Positions 54,986-63,721 of a DNA stretch of 64,000 bases are shown piece by piece. Below the pieces are notes generated by a model that saw only the letters and a program-made list of their open reading frames with translations, was not told where the DNA came from and searched no databases. Position 1 is the first letter of the stretch; the number at the start of each line of letters is the position of its first letter. Both the position numbers and the translations under genes were made by a program. This stretch comes from Flavobacterium salmonis (GTDB lineage Bacteria > Bacteroidota > Bacteroidia > Flavobacteriales > Flavobacteriaceae): assembly GCF_903819435.1 (NCBI RefSeq), contig NZ_CAIJDP010000057.1, forward strand, positions 62,001 to 126,000, read 5' to 3'.

Positions 54986-55511
54986 ACTTTGAAAATTTAT
55001 TAATCCAAAATATCCATAATAAAAAAACCAACCCATAAATAATTAAAGGAAAAAGGACTCCGTGCAAAATATGCACATTTTCCGGAAAACGATATATCAA
55101 AACGGTTAAAATAGCGATTCGAATCACATTCAAAATATAAATACAAAGGCTTCCTGCCAAGATGAATAATATAGTTGCTTTAAATTTTCCTGAAAAAGCA
55201 ACTACAAAAGAGACAAACAGAATAAGCACGCTTACCGCATTACAGCCTTCCACAATTCGAACTGTACGTTTTTTATTATACCAAACTTCCAGAAAAGGAG
55301 ATAATTGGTTTTTTTGAATTTTGATATCACAATTAAATAAATTCATTATTTGTTCAACATTTCGGCCAACAATATTTGTAACTCCATCCACATCATTCGC
55401 TTCAAAACTGTTTAAATAAAGCTTGTACCCTAAAGTGAGTATAATATAAGCTAAAAAAAAAGTACCTATAAAAAGAAGGAAGGGTTTAAATTGTATTAAA
55501 TATTTTTTCAA
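54975..55511 (-). CDS. xrtF: Exosortase F (XrtF), membrane cysteine transpeptidase-like
   Basis: A 178-residue multi-pass membrane protein. The exosortase triad is visible: C90 in VEGCNAVSV, R131 in NVIRIAILT and H150 in VHILHGVLFP. Exosortases process proteins with a C-terminal sorting tail before they are anchored or released. The start codon is TTG, as no ATG is near. I see no substrate with a PEP-CTERM-like tail in the window. Confidence 0.88.
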   Translation of the reverse strand: MKKYLIQFKPFLLFIGTFFLAYIILTLGYKLYLNSFEANDVDGVTNIVGRNVEQIMNLFNCDIKIQKNQLSPFLEVWYNKKRTVRIVEGCNAVSVLILFVSFVVAFSGKFKATILFILAGSLCIYILNVIRIAILTVLIYRFPENVHILHGVLFPLIIYGLVFLLWIFWINKFSKYAK

Positions 55512-55557
55512 AAGATTTTTTTTTCAAATTTATATATTTTTTGAGTTCAGCTTTAAA

Positions 55558-55565
55558 TACTTTTG
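55558..55565 (+). promoter_or_regulatory. Promoter -7 element TACTTTTG for the GAF gene
   Basis: A full TAnnTTTG match 16 bases before the ATG at 55582. Confidence 0.5.
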
Positions 55566-55581
55566 TATAAATATTTAAATT

Positions 55582-56037
55582 ATGACATTTCAGGAATTAC
55601 AACCCAAAGTAAGCGCTATTGTAGCTGATTCAAATAAGGACAGAGATGATAAATTATTAGCAATCTGTCAATTACTAAACACAAATATAGAATATTATAA
55701 CTGGGTTGGCTTTTATTTTGCCAATCATGAAAACAAAACCTTGCATTTAGGACCCTACGTTGGTGCCGAAACAGATCATACCGTAATTCCTTTTGGAAAA
55801 GGGATTTGCGGACAAGTTGCCGAAAGCAACGCTAATTTTGTAGTGCCCGATGTAAAAGCACAGGATAATTATATTGCCTGTAGTTTTACTGTAAAATCTG
55901 AAATAGTGGTACCATTATTTGTAAACAGCATAAATATCGGTCAGATTGACATTGACAGTCACGTGATTGATCCTTTTACAGAAGCTGACGAGAGGTTCCT
56001 TGAATTCGTAAATCAAGAAGTTGCTAAATTATTCTAG
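55582..56037 (+). CDS. GAF domain protein, free methionine sulfoxide reductase-like
   Basis: A 151-residue protein that is a single GAF domain. IPFGKGICGQVAESN, VPDVKAQDNYIACS and VKSEIVVPLF match free-methionine-(R)-sulfoxide reductases, including cysteines equivalent to two of the three used in E. coli (in GVCG and IACD). A cysteine at the third, resolving position is not visible, so enzyme activity is uncertain and a plain ligand-sensing role is possible. The next gene starts 32 bases downstream on the same strand. Confidence 0.75.
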   Translation: MTFQELQPKVSAIVADSNKDRDDKLLAICQLLNTNIEYYNWVGFYFANHENKTLHLGPYVGAETDHTVIPFGKGICGQVAESNANFVVPDVKAQDNYIACSFTVKSEIVVPLFVNSINIGQIDIDSHVIDPFTEADERFLEFVNQEVAKLF

Positions 56038-56069
56038 AAGCCCTATTTTTATATAAAAAATAGACCTGA

Positions 56070-56759
56070 ATGCAAAAAAACATCTTCATAGTATTTCTTC
56101 TTTTAGTTTCAGCAAACCTATTTGCACAAATTAACATGGTCTCGAAAAAATTTTTTCTTGATTCGTTAAATTGTGAAGCAAAACCAGATAACTATAGTTA
56201 CACTCGGGTAATTACCAATTATTCTCAAAAAAGTGTCAGATACGTTGTTACTGATTTTTATAAAAACGGAAGAAAAAAAATGACAGGCGCAACCTTAGAC
56301 AGAGATTTTTTGAAAAAAGATGGGGAATTTATCTATTATTACAAAAACGGCGCAAAGGAATCGGTTGTAAATTATTCTGAAGATCATAAGTCCGGTAAAG
56401 AAATTAACTGGTACGAAAACCAAAGTAAAAAGTCTGAAAAACAGAACCTATGGGATCCTAAAAAGAAAACATCACAAACCTTAATTCTTAATTATTGGGA
56501 TGAAAACAATAACCAAACCGTAATTGACGGAAATGGTGAATATGAAGAAACAGATAAATTTGTAACACAAAAAGGAACTCTTAAAGACGGACTAAAACAA
56601 GGTGTGTGGACTGGAAACGATGCTTTCCGTAAAATTTCATTTACCGATAATTATGATCAGGGAATTTTAATTTCAGGATTTAGCATAGACGAAAACAATA
56701 TTAAACTTTCTTATTCTTCCTTAAATAAAAAAGCTACAGTGAAAAATATTCAGAAATAG
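56070..56759 (+). CDS. Exported YwqK-repeat protein, short paralog
   Basis: A 229-residue protein with a signal peptide (MQKNIFIVFLLLVSANLFAQ). It carries MORN-like or YwqK-type repeats with the words YYKNGAKESVVNY and WYENQSKK, as in proteins annotated YwqK-family. It matches the N-terminal part of the next gene (for example VIDGNGEYEET in both) but lacks the C-terminal TonB-like domain. The function is unknown. Confidence 0.65.
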   Translation: MQKNIFIVFLLLVSANLFAQINMVSKKFFLDSLNCEAKPDNYSYTRVITNYSQKSVRYVVTDFYKNGRKKMTGATLDRDFLKKDGEFIYYYKNGAKESVVNYSEDHKSGKEINWYENQSKKSEKQNLWDPKKKTSQTLILNYWDENNNQTVIDGNGEYEETDKFVTQKGTLKDGLKQGVWTGNDAFRKISFTDNYDQGILISGFSIDENNIKLSYSSLNKKATVKNIQK

Positions 56760-56891
56760 TTTATTTCATTATTAACAGCTATAAAATGAATACATTTTAC
56801 ACAAAACAAACAAATGCTTTTAGAATTGTAAATCAATAAGTTGTTAAATTGTATTAAAAATCATACATTCGTTTTCTAACTAACCACATTT

Positions 56892-57845
56892 ATGAAACCG
56901 ATTTTGTATTCAGTACTATTTTTTTTAATTCCAAAATTAGTTATTTCACAAGTAACTTCTAATATCAAAACCATCTATCTCGATTCATTATGGCAAAAAA
57001 CTTCTCAGGAAAACCATAAATATTACCGGGTTATAAAAGGATATTATTCTAAAAACCCAGACATTTATCAAGTCAGCGATTATTATAAATCCGGAGTATT
57101 AGAAAAAGAAGGATTATCCAAAACAAAAGAAGGCGACTCAAAAACAGGAGAATTCATTTTTTATTATGAAAACGGTATTAAAAAATCCGTTTCAAATTAC
57201 GTAAGCAATCTTTTAAGCGGCAAAGAAACCAAATGGTATGAAAACGGAATTTTAAAAGAAGAAGGCGAATATATAGTAGATGAGAAAAAAAAGACATCCT
57301 TATATAAAGTCAATCAATTTTGGAGCAGTAACAGCAAACAGAAAGTCATAGATGGTAATGGTGAGTATGAAGAAACCGGCGAAATGTTCTTTGCTTCGGG
57401 ACAAGTAAGAAATGGGTTTAAAGATGGTCTTTGGGAAGGTTACGACAGAAAAACAGGATATACTTTTAGTGAAAACTATAAAAACCAGAAACTAGTTTCG
57501 GGCGTTAGTATTGACAGTGAAAAAGTAGCTCACAATTATACTGTAATAAAGAAAAAACCAGAACCTAAAAATGGATTAGAGAAATTTTATGCATATGTTG
57601 GGAGAAACTTCAAATATAATGTGCCAACAGGTATCAACGGTAAAGTCATAACTAGCTTTATAGTTGACGAAGAAGGCAAGCTTGTGGAGCCCAAAACAAT
57701 AAAAAGTTTTGGATATGGGACTGACGAAGAAGCTATAAGAGTTATAACAAATTCTGAAAAATGGAATCCCGGAGAAATCAGAGGAATAAAAGTGAGATGT
57801 CAATATACATTACCAATCACTATTCAAAGCTCCACTAATATGTAA
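56892..57845 (+). CDS. Exported YwqK-repeat protein with TonB C-terminal domain
   Basis: A 317-residue protein with a signal peptide (MKPILYSVLFFLIPKLVISQ). Residues 30-215 hold YwqK-type repeats (YYENGIKKSVSNY, WYENGILKEEGEY). Residues 235-315 form a TonB C-terminal domain (GKVITSFIVDEEGKLVEPKTIKS, IRVITNSEKWNPG, RCQYTLPITI). No inner-membrane anchor follows the signal peptide, so it is not a classic TonB. The upstream paralog shares the repeats, which suggests a tandem duplication. Confidence 0.75.
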   Translation: MKPILYSVLFFLIPKLVISQVTSNIKTIYLDSLWQKTSQENHKYYRVIKGYYSKNPDIYQVSDYYKSGVLEKEGLSKTKEGDSKTGEFIFYYENGIKKSVSNYVSNLLSGKETKWYENGILKEEGEYIVDEKKKTSLYKVNQFWSSNSKQKVIDGNGEYEETGEMFFASGQVRNGFKDGLWEGYDRKTGYTFSENYKNQKLVSGVSIDSEKVAHNYTVIKKKPEPKNGLEKFYAYVGRNFKYNVPTGINGKVITSFIVDEEGKLVEPKTIKSFGYGTDEEAIRVITNSEKWNPGEIRGIKVRCQYTLPITIQSSTNM

Positions 57846-57872
57846 GCTTCTAAATTTAAATTTACCATTATC

Positions 57873-57902
57873 TTGCAATTCCAAAAATAAATAGTAAATT
57901 TG
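57873..57902 (+). promoter_or_regulatory. rpsO promoter
   Basis: TTG at 57873-57875, a 19-base spacer and TAAATTTG at 57895-57902, a full match to the Bacteroidota consensus. The leader is about 50 bases. Confidence 0.65.
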
Positions 57903-57957
57903 CACCCGTCTTACAAAAGTTGTCAGACATACATAAAAATCATTAAATAATATTGGA

Positions 57958-58224
57958 ATGTATTTAACTAAAGAAAAGAAAGAAGAGATTTTCGCACAAC
58001 ACGGTGGTGCAACAAACACTGGAAGCGCAGAAGGTCAAATTGCATTGTTCACTTACAGAATTTCTCACTTAACTGAACACTTGAAAAAAAATCGTCACGA
58101 TTACAACACTGAGCGTTCTCTTGTACTATTAGTAGGTAAAAGAAGAGCTTTGTTGGATTACTTGAAAAAGAAAGAGATTAACAGATATCGTGAGATTATC
58201 AAAGTATTGAATATCAGAAAATAA
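57958..58224 (+). CDS. rpsO: 30S ribosomal protein S15
   Basis: An 88-residue ribosomal protein that binds 16S rRNA in the platform. EGQIALFTYRISHLTEHLKKNRHDYNTERSLVLLVGKRRALLDYL is the family signature, and the length is standard. It is followed by a terminator and then pnp, the same rpsO-pnp order as in many bacteria. Confidence 0.97.
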   Translation: MYLTKEKKEEIFAQHGGATNTGSAEGQIALFTYRISHLTEHLKKNRHDYNTERSLVLLVGKRRALLDYLKKKEINRYREIIKVLNIRK

Positions 58225-58233
58225 TCAATATAG

Positions 58234-58262
58234 AAAAGAGGTGCGAAAGTGCCTCTTTTTGT
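58234..58262 (+). terminator. Terminator of rpsO
   Basis: Stem AAAAGAGG/CCTCTTTT with a short loop, followed by T-rich sequence. Confidence 0.7.
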
Positions 58263-58318
58263 TTTTACAAAATACAAGTCTTTCAGGCTGTTACAAGAAA
58301 AAAAGTTTGGTTTTTCAT

Positions 58319-58374
58319 TGGGTTTTAGATAACAACAACTACACACAACAACACTACAACACAACTAAAACCCA
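58319..58374 (+). promoter_or_regulatory. pnp leader hairpin with CA-rich loop
   Basis: A 10-base stem (TGGGTTTTAG/CTAAAACCCA) encloses a 36-base loop made almost only of A and C (ACAACAACT, ACACAACAACACT). It ends 27 bases before the pnp start codon. It may be a control element for pnp expression. Confidence 0.5.
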
Positions 58375-58401
58375 TTGTATAATCAATAAGGAAAAAAATT
58401 T

Positions 58402-60537
58402 ATGATTCCACAATTATTTGTAGAAAAGATCGATTTAGGTGATGGCAGAAGCATCACAATCGAGACAGGACGTTTAGCCAAACAAGCTGACGGTTCTGTA
58501 GTAGTAAGAATGGGCGACACGATGATTCTTGCAACAGCAGTTTCAGCTCGCACCAGCAACCCAGGCGTTGATTTTTTACCGTTAACGGTAGATTACCGCG
58601 AAAAATTTGCAGCAGCAGGTCGTTTCCCTGGAGGTTTCTTTAAAAGAGAAGCACGTCCAAGCGACAGCGAAGTATTGACAATGAGATTAGTTGACCGTGT
58701 ATTGCGTCCGCTTTTCCCAGACGATTACCATGCTGAAACACAAGTTATGATTCAGTTAATGTCTCACGACGGAGAAGTTATGCCAGATGCATTGGCTGGT
58801 TTAGCGGCTTCTGCAGCATTAGCAGTTTCAGACATTCCATTTTACAACTTGATTTCTGAAGTTCGTGTTGCACGTATCGACGGAAAATTAGTGATCAACC
58901 CAAGCAGAGAAGAACTAGAAAAATCTGATATCGATATGATGATCGGAGCTTCAATGGATTCTGTTGCCATGGTTGAAGGTGAGATGAAAGAAATTTCAGA
59001 AGCTGAAATGATCGAAGCTATTAAATTCGCTCACGAAGCTATCAAAGTTCAAATTCAGGCTCAATATCGTTTACAGAAAGCTTTTGGTAAAAAGGAAATC
59101 CGTACTTACGAAGGCGAGAAAGAGAACGAAGAAATTTACAAAAAAGTAAAAGCGGCGGCATACGATAAAATTTATGCTATTGCAAAAGTCGGATCTGCAA
59201 AACACGAAAGAAGCGCTGCTTTTGCTGAAGTAAAAGAAGAAGTAAAAGCCTTATTTACAGAAGAAGAATTAGCTGCTGACGGTGATTTAGTTGGTAAATA
59301 TTTCTACAAAACAAACAAAGAAGCTGTTCGTAATGTAGTTTTAGAATTAGGAATTCGTTTAGATGGTAGAAAAACTACAGATATCAGACCAATTTGGTGT
59401 GAAACTGATTATCTACCAAGAGTTCACGGTTCTGCTTTATTTACTCGTGGGGAAACTCAGGCTTTGGCAACTGTAACTTTAGGAACTTCAAGAGAAGCAA
59501 ACCAAATTGATTCTCCATCTGAACAAGGCGAAGAGAAATTCTACTTACACTATAACTTCCCTCCTTTCTCTACTGGTGAAGCAAAACCATTAAGAGGAAC
59601 TTCAAGAAGAGAAGTTGGTCACGGTAATCTGGCTCAAAGAGCATTAAAAAATATGATCCCTGCAGATTGTCCTTATACAATCCGTATTGTTTCTGAGGTT
59701 CTAGAATCTAACGGTTCTTCTTCTATGGCAACGGTTTGTGCCGGAACAATGGCGCTTATGGATGCCGGAGTTCAAATGGTAAAACCAGTTTCTGGGATTG
59801 CTATGGGATTGATTACTGACGGAGAGAAATTTGCGGTATTGTCTGATATTTTAGGAGATGAAGATCACTTAGGAGACATGGACTTTAAAGTAACAGGAAC
59901 TGCTGATGGTATCACTGCTTGTCAAATGGACATCAAAATTGATGGTTTACGTTATGATATTATGGAGCAGGCTTTATCTCAGGCTCGCGACGGACGTTTG
60001 CATATTTTAGGAAAATTAACTGAAACTATTGCTGCTCCAAGAGCTGATGTAAAAGCACATTCACCAAAAATCATCACCAGAACTATCCCTGGAAACTTTA
60101 TTGGAGCATTAATTGGTCCTGGAGGAAAAGTAATTCAGGAATTACAAAAAGCTACGGGAACAACTATTGTAATCAACGAAGTTGACGAACAAGGTGTTAT
60201 CGAAATCTTAGGTACAGATCCTGCAGGAATTGAAGCGGTATTGGCAAAAATCCAATCTATCACATTCAAACCTCAAATGGGAGAAGCTTACGAAGTTAAA
60301 GTAATCAAAATGTTAGATTTTGGTGCTGTTGTAGAATATACTGCTGCCCCAGGAAACGAAGTATTGCTTCACGTATCTGAATTAGCTTGGGAACGTACTG
60401 AAAACGTTGCTGACGTAGTTAAAATGGGAGATGTATTCCAAGTAAAATACTTAGGAGTTGACCCTAAAACTAAAAAAGAAAAAGTGTCTAAAAAAGCACT
60501 TGTTCCTAGACCTCCACGTGAGGAGAAAAAAGAGTAA
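58402..60537 (+). CDS. pnp: Polyribonucleotide nucleotidyltransferase (PNPase)
   Basis: A 711-residue 3'-5' exoribonuclease that degrades RNA phosphorolytically. Two RNase PH domains are visible ([53 protein letters not shown]). A KH domain ([20 protein letters not shown], near residue 570) and an S1 domain ([21 protein letters not shown], near residue 640) follow. The tail ends in basic and acidic residues. Length and domain order are as usual. Confidence 0.97.
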   Translation: MIPQLFVEKIDLGDGRSITIETGRLAKQADGSVVVRMGDTMILATAVSARTSNPGVDFLPLTVDYREKFAAAGRFPGGFFKREARPSDSEVLTMRLVDRVLRPLFPDDYHAETQVMIQLMSHDGEVMPDALAGLAASAALAVSDIPFYNLISEVRVARIDGKLVINPSREELEKSDIDMMIGASMDSVAMVEGEMKEISEAEMIEAIKFAHEAIKVQIQAQYRLQKAFGKKEIRTYEGEKENEEIYKKVKAAAYDKIYAIAKVGSAKHERSAAFAEVKEEVKALFTEEELAADGDLVGKYFYKTNKEAVRNVVLELGIRLDGRKTTDIRPIWCETDYLPRVHGSALFTRGETQALATVTLGTSREANQIDSPSEQGEEKFYLHYNFPPFSTGEAKPLRGTSRREVGHGNLAQRALKNMIPADCPYTIRIVSEVLESNGSSSMATVCAGTMALMDAGVQMVKPVSGIAMGLITDGEKFAVLSDILGDEDHLGDMDFKVTGTADGITACQMDIKIDGLRYDIMEQALSQARDGRLHILGKLTETIAAPRADVKAHSPKIITRTIPGNFIGALIGPGGKVIQELQKATGTTIVINEVDEQGVIEILGTDPAGIEAVLAKIQSITFKPQMGEAYEVKVIKMLDFGAVVEYTAAPGNEVLLHVSELAWERTENVADVVKMGDVFQVKYLGVDPKTKKEKVSKKALVPRPPREEKKE

Positions 60538-60570
60538 TCAGATCTTAGTTTACTAAAGGTTTATTCATAG

Positions 60571-60606
60571 AAAACCCCAAATTCAATAAATGAATTTGGG
60601 GTTTTT
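60571..60606. terminator. Bidirectional terminator after pnp
   Basis: Stem CCCCAAATTCA/TGAATTTGGGG with A and T runs on both sides, between converging genes. Confidence 0.85.
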
Positions 60607-60625
60607 CGATTAAATACGTTTCTTT

Positions 60626-61453
60626 TTATTTCTTAAACTGCCAGTTAAAAAAAGGAAGTTTACGCTTTCCATTTGTATTCCAAAGCCCAAATTGCACTCC
60701 TCGCAATTCTTTAGAATTATTAAATAATCCGAGCTGAATTCCATTATGTCTTCGTGAAACATTCGAAATCCCAATCTGAATACCATTCCCAAAATCAGAT
60801 AAATTAGCTAAACCTGAAATACTTAACCCGTTGAAATTTTTAGTATTTAATATCCCGCCAACAGAAAAACCATTCATTTTATTCATCCCTGAAAATATTG
60901 AAATATTGATTCCTCTCACTTCTGCCCCTCCCATAAAACCACCCGAACTCACATTTAATCCATTTACTTTTATATAACTTTTTATGTTGTCATCAAAAAA
61001 AGCGACATTACTTATAACATTGTCATTAATCCCCACAAATAATGACTCAAATGGAACATTTATAGAAAAAGAAATGAGAGCTAATGATATAGGACTAGCC
61101 TCAATATTTAGCCCATTAATTACCTGAAGTTGAATGTTTTGATTTTCAAAATGGCCTGCCCCCAGAGCAAAACCATTTACTTTATTAACTCTTTTAGAAA
61201 TTGGCGACAAACTGAAAATTTTAACGCTGTCATTTCTTAAATTATTATCAGATTTCCATCTGAAATAATCCAGCTTTATTTCTTTTCCATCTAATATTAC
61301 AGAAGAATCTAAAGCAATATTGTTTACCTGTGTATGATCTGTCACTTTTGAAAAATTATGCTGTCCAAAACTCAATACACTGAACATTATTATAATTAAG
61401 GCATATTGACATCTTCCTGGTTTTAAAACTCCTTTTTTATTTAATGTTTTCAT
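60626..61453 (-). CDS. LA_2272-type surface repeat protein
   Basis: A 275-residue protein with an N-terminal hydrophobic signal (YALIIIMFSVLSFGQ). The body has repeated beta segments with Asn/Gly words such as KVNGFALGAGHFEN, VNGLNVSSGGFMGGAEV, NGLSISGLANLSDFGNGIQIG and NGIQLGLFNNSKELRGVQFGLWN. These fit the LA_2272 family of surface repeat proteins, whose function is unknown. It is 34 bases after the desaturase gene and likely in the same transcript. Confidence 0.7.
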   Translation of the reverse strand: MKTLNKKGVLKPGRCQYALIIIMFSVLSFGQHNFSKVTDHTQVNNIALDSSVILDGKEIKLDYFRWKSDNNLRNDSVKIFSLSPISKRVNKVNGFALGAGHFENQNIQLQVINGLNIEASPISLALISFSINVPFESLFVGINDNVISNVAFFDDNIKSYIKVNGLNVSSGGFMGGAEVRGINISIFSGMNKMNGFSVGGILNTKNFNGLSISGLANLSDFGNGIQIGISNVSRRHNGIQLGLFNNSKELRGVQFGLWNTNGKRKLPFFNWQFKK

Positions 61454-61487
61454 GATTTTTTATTTTAATTACACATTAAAACCTTTT

Positions 61488-62567
61488 TTAATTATAAAAT
61501 TCAGGCTTCCCCATTTTGTGTAAATGCTTAAAATGCGAAAACATCATTTCAAATAAGGTCTTATGATGATAAGGCTGTTTGTATTCTTTTGTAGTTTCTT
61601 CGATTATCTCATTTATTTCACTATAATTAGTATGACAGATATTAGGAAAGAGGTGATGTGCCGCATGGCAATTTGACCCACCGCTTAAAAACCTTGCCCA
61701 ACCTTTATTGGCATCCCAATCACAACTAGTGTATAATTGATGAACCGCCCAGGTATGCTCAAGAAATTCTCCCTCAGGCTGTGGATAATCTGCTCCATCA
61801 AAAAAATGCGTCCCCACAAGCATGATAATAAACACCATCGATGTAAAAGCACTAGCGGTTAGAAAAGTCAACACAATAAAAGTCCAGGAAAAGTCAGCGT
61901 ACAATAACGGAAGCGCTAACACTAAAGAAAAATAAAACACTTTATACAGTAAAAATCTAAAGTATAATTCAGCCTTTGAAACTCCTCGTTTCATCCAGTC
62001 GTATTCATCTGAAAACAAATACACCCAATCGCTCATAAAAACAGAATGCAGTAAAGTAAACATATAAACAAATGGCGCATAATATGCCTGATATTTATGC
62101 TTTGGTTTCCATGGATGCGTTGGGCTCAGCCTCAAAAATGGATTTTTATCTATATCAATATCACTTCCTTCAACATTTGCATACAAATGATGTGACCGAA
62201 TATGCCTTAATCCCCAAAGTAAAGGATCGATTCCTACTGTCACAAAACTAAAAAAGTGTAACACTGAATTTGCTTTTTTATTTCTGAATGCCGTATCATG
62301 AGACGCATCATGTCCAAAACTGAATCCGATCAATAATCCTGACAATTGAAAAACCACATATAAAAGCCAAAAAATAGTTTTATCAATGTTCAAGAATAAC
62401 AACGAATACGACGAGTAGCAGATTAGAGTCCAAAATAAACCTTTAAACCAAAATCTTGCATCTCCATGCGAAACGGTTTTATCTTTGAGTTTATCATTAA
62501 CTTTTTCTTTTAAAGCAAGAAAAAATAGCTTTTCATCTGCCGATTTATTGAAATATTTAGCTTTCAT
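61488..62567 (-). CDS. Membrane fatty-acid desaturase
   Basis: A 359-residue di-iron desaturase that introduces a double bond into acyl chains. The histidine boxes are HDASH near residue 90, HIRSHH near residue 122 and HAAHH near residue 300, with additional ligands possible in GTHFF and EHTWAVHQL. Four membrane helices are visible. The regioselectivity cannot be told. It diverges from a regulator gene, with a repeated sequence in the shared promoter region. Confidence 0.9.
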   Translation of the reverse strand: MKAKYFNKSADEKLFFLALKEKVNDKLKDKTVSHGDARFWFKGLFWTLICYSSYSLLFLNIDKTIFWLLYVVFQLSGLLIGFSFGHDASHDTAFRNKKANSVLHFFSFVTVGIDPLLWGLRHIRSHHLYANVEGSDIDIDKNPFLRLSPTHPWKPKHKYQAYYAPFVYMFTLLHSVFMSDWVYLFSDEYDWMKRGVSKAELYFRFLLYKVFYFSLVLALPLLYADFSWTFIVLTFLTASAFTSMVFIIMLVGTHFFDGADYPQPEGEFLEHTWAVHQLYTSCDWDANKGWARFLSGGSNCHAAHHLFPNICHTNYSEINEIIEETTKEYKQPYHHKTLFEMMFSHFKHLHKMGKPEFYN

Positions 62568-62595
62568 AATTATAGATTATTTTAAAATTACAGAG

Positions 62596-62603
62596 CAAAA
62601 CTA
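62596..62603 (-). promoter_or_regulatory. Desaturase promoter -7 element TAGTTTTG
   Basis: A full TAnnTTTG match on the minus strand about 30 bases upstream of the desaturase ATG. Confidence 0.5.
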
Positions 62604-62669
62604 TTGCAATTATCACATCTGCATTTGCAAAAACTAATAAAAGTATTTTCTATATTTGCGATTATCACA
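62604..62669. promoter_or_regulatory. Paired candidate operators between desaturase and regulator
   Basis: The sequence TTGCAATTATCACA at 62604-62617 recurs as TTGCGATTATCACA at 62656-62669, 13 of 14 bases identical and offset by 52 bp, about five helical turns. The first copy adjoins the desaturase -7 element and the second overlaps the regulator -7 element. Confidence 0.5.
62651..62658 (+). promoter_or_regulatory. Regulator promoter -7 element TATATTTG
   Basis: A full TAnnTTTG match 15 bases before the ATG at 62674; its last bases overlap the second candidate operator. Confidence 0.55.
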
Positions 62670-62673
62670 AATT

Positions 62674-63636
62674 ATGAAACATCAGGAATCTTTTTTAAAA
62701 GCAATTAGAAGTAAAGTTTCTAAGTCTGAATCGTTAATAGATGAAATCGCCGCTATCCTGGAAATCAGTTACGATGCATCACACCGAAGAATCTCCCAAA
62801 AGTGTAAATTCTCTATCGACGAGACCATTAAACTAGCTAGCCATTACAATATTTCTTTGGACAATTTATTTTCGAAAAAAGAAAAGGTTATTATCGAAAA
62901 AACAATTGAGATTGAAACCTTAAAGGACATGCTGCAGTATTTCAAATCATCTGCTGAACAGATAGCATTTTTAACCAAAAATCCAAAAACAACCTTGTTT
63001 TATTCCGCGAAAGACATTCCGCTATTTTATTTTATGGACGGTACAATTTTATCAAAATTTAAGGCTTTTGTATGGTTAAATCTTTTAAAAACAAACCAGA
63101 AGAAAGTTGCTTTTGAAAATTTCGTAATCGATGAATCTTTTTCGGAATACATGCAAACACTAAAAAAAACATATGAAAATACTAGCGTAAATGAAGTTTG
63201 GAATGACACTACAATCAACAGCAGTTTACAGCAAATTTTATACTTTTATGAATCAGGGCTACTGAATCTAAAAAGTGCAAATGCATTATGTAAAGACTTA
63301 AAAAGGATTGTACATTTAATTCAGGAAAAATGCAATGCTTCTAATACTAATTTTGCCCTCTATTATAATGAACTCATATTATTAAATAACAACATGATGA
63401 TAGAAACTCCTGAAAAACTTACCATGTTTGTTCCATATACCCTGCTAGGATATTTCATTACTGATAATGAAGAAAGCTGCAAGAATGTACATCAGTTTTT
63501 TAAACAGCAAATTATCAATTCAAAACCCTTGGGACAATCCGGAATTAAAGAACAGAATCTATTCTTTAACAGAGCAATACGAAAAATAGATCATTACCAG
63601 GAAAGAATAAATTCTGAAGTTGATTTATTATTTTAA
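62674..63636 (+). CDS. Putative HTH transcriptional regulator
   Basis: A 320-residue protein. Residues 1-75 look like a BetR/XRE-style helix-turn-helix: ESLIDEIAAILEISYDASHRRISQKCKFSIDETIKLASHYNISLDNLF. The rest is a long helical region without a known domain that I can recognise. The ATG at 62674 is chosen because the promoter overlaps the longer frame. It diverges from the desaturase gene, so it may control membrane lipid fluidity together with its own expression; this is inferred from context. Confidence 0.7.
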   Translation: MKHQESFLKAIRSKVSKSESLIDEIAAILEISYDASHRRISQKCKFSIDETIKLASHYNISLDNLFSKKEKVIIEKTIEIETLKDMLQYFKSSAEQIAFLTKNPKTTLFYSAKDIPLFYFMDGTILSKFKAFVWLNLLKTNQKKVAFENFVIDESFSEYMQTLKKTYENTSVNEVWNDTTINSSLQQILYFYESGLLNLKSANALCKDLKRIVHLIQEKCNASNTNFALYYNELILLNNNMMIETPEKLTMFVPYTLLGYFITDNEESCKNVHQFFKQQIINSKPLGQSGIKEQNLFFNRAIRKIDHYQERINSEVDLLF

Positions 63637-63721
63637 AAATATTTTTTCTTCATCTGTAACTTTTTTGCATCTTCTTACGTATAACCATTTGTACACTTTA
63701 AAAAAATAGGGAGACAACAAC

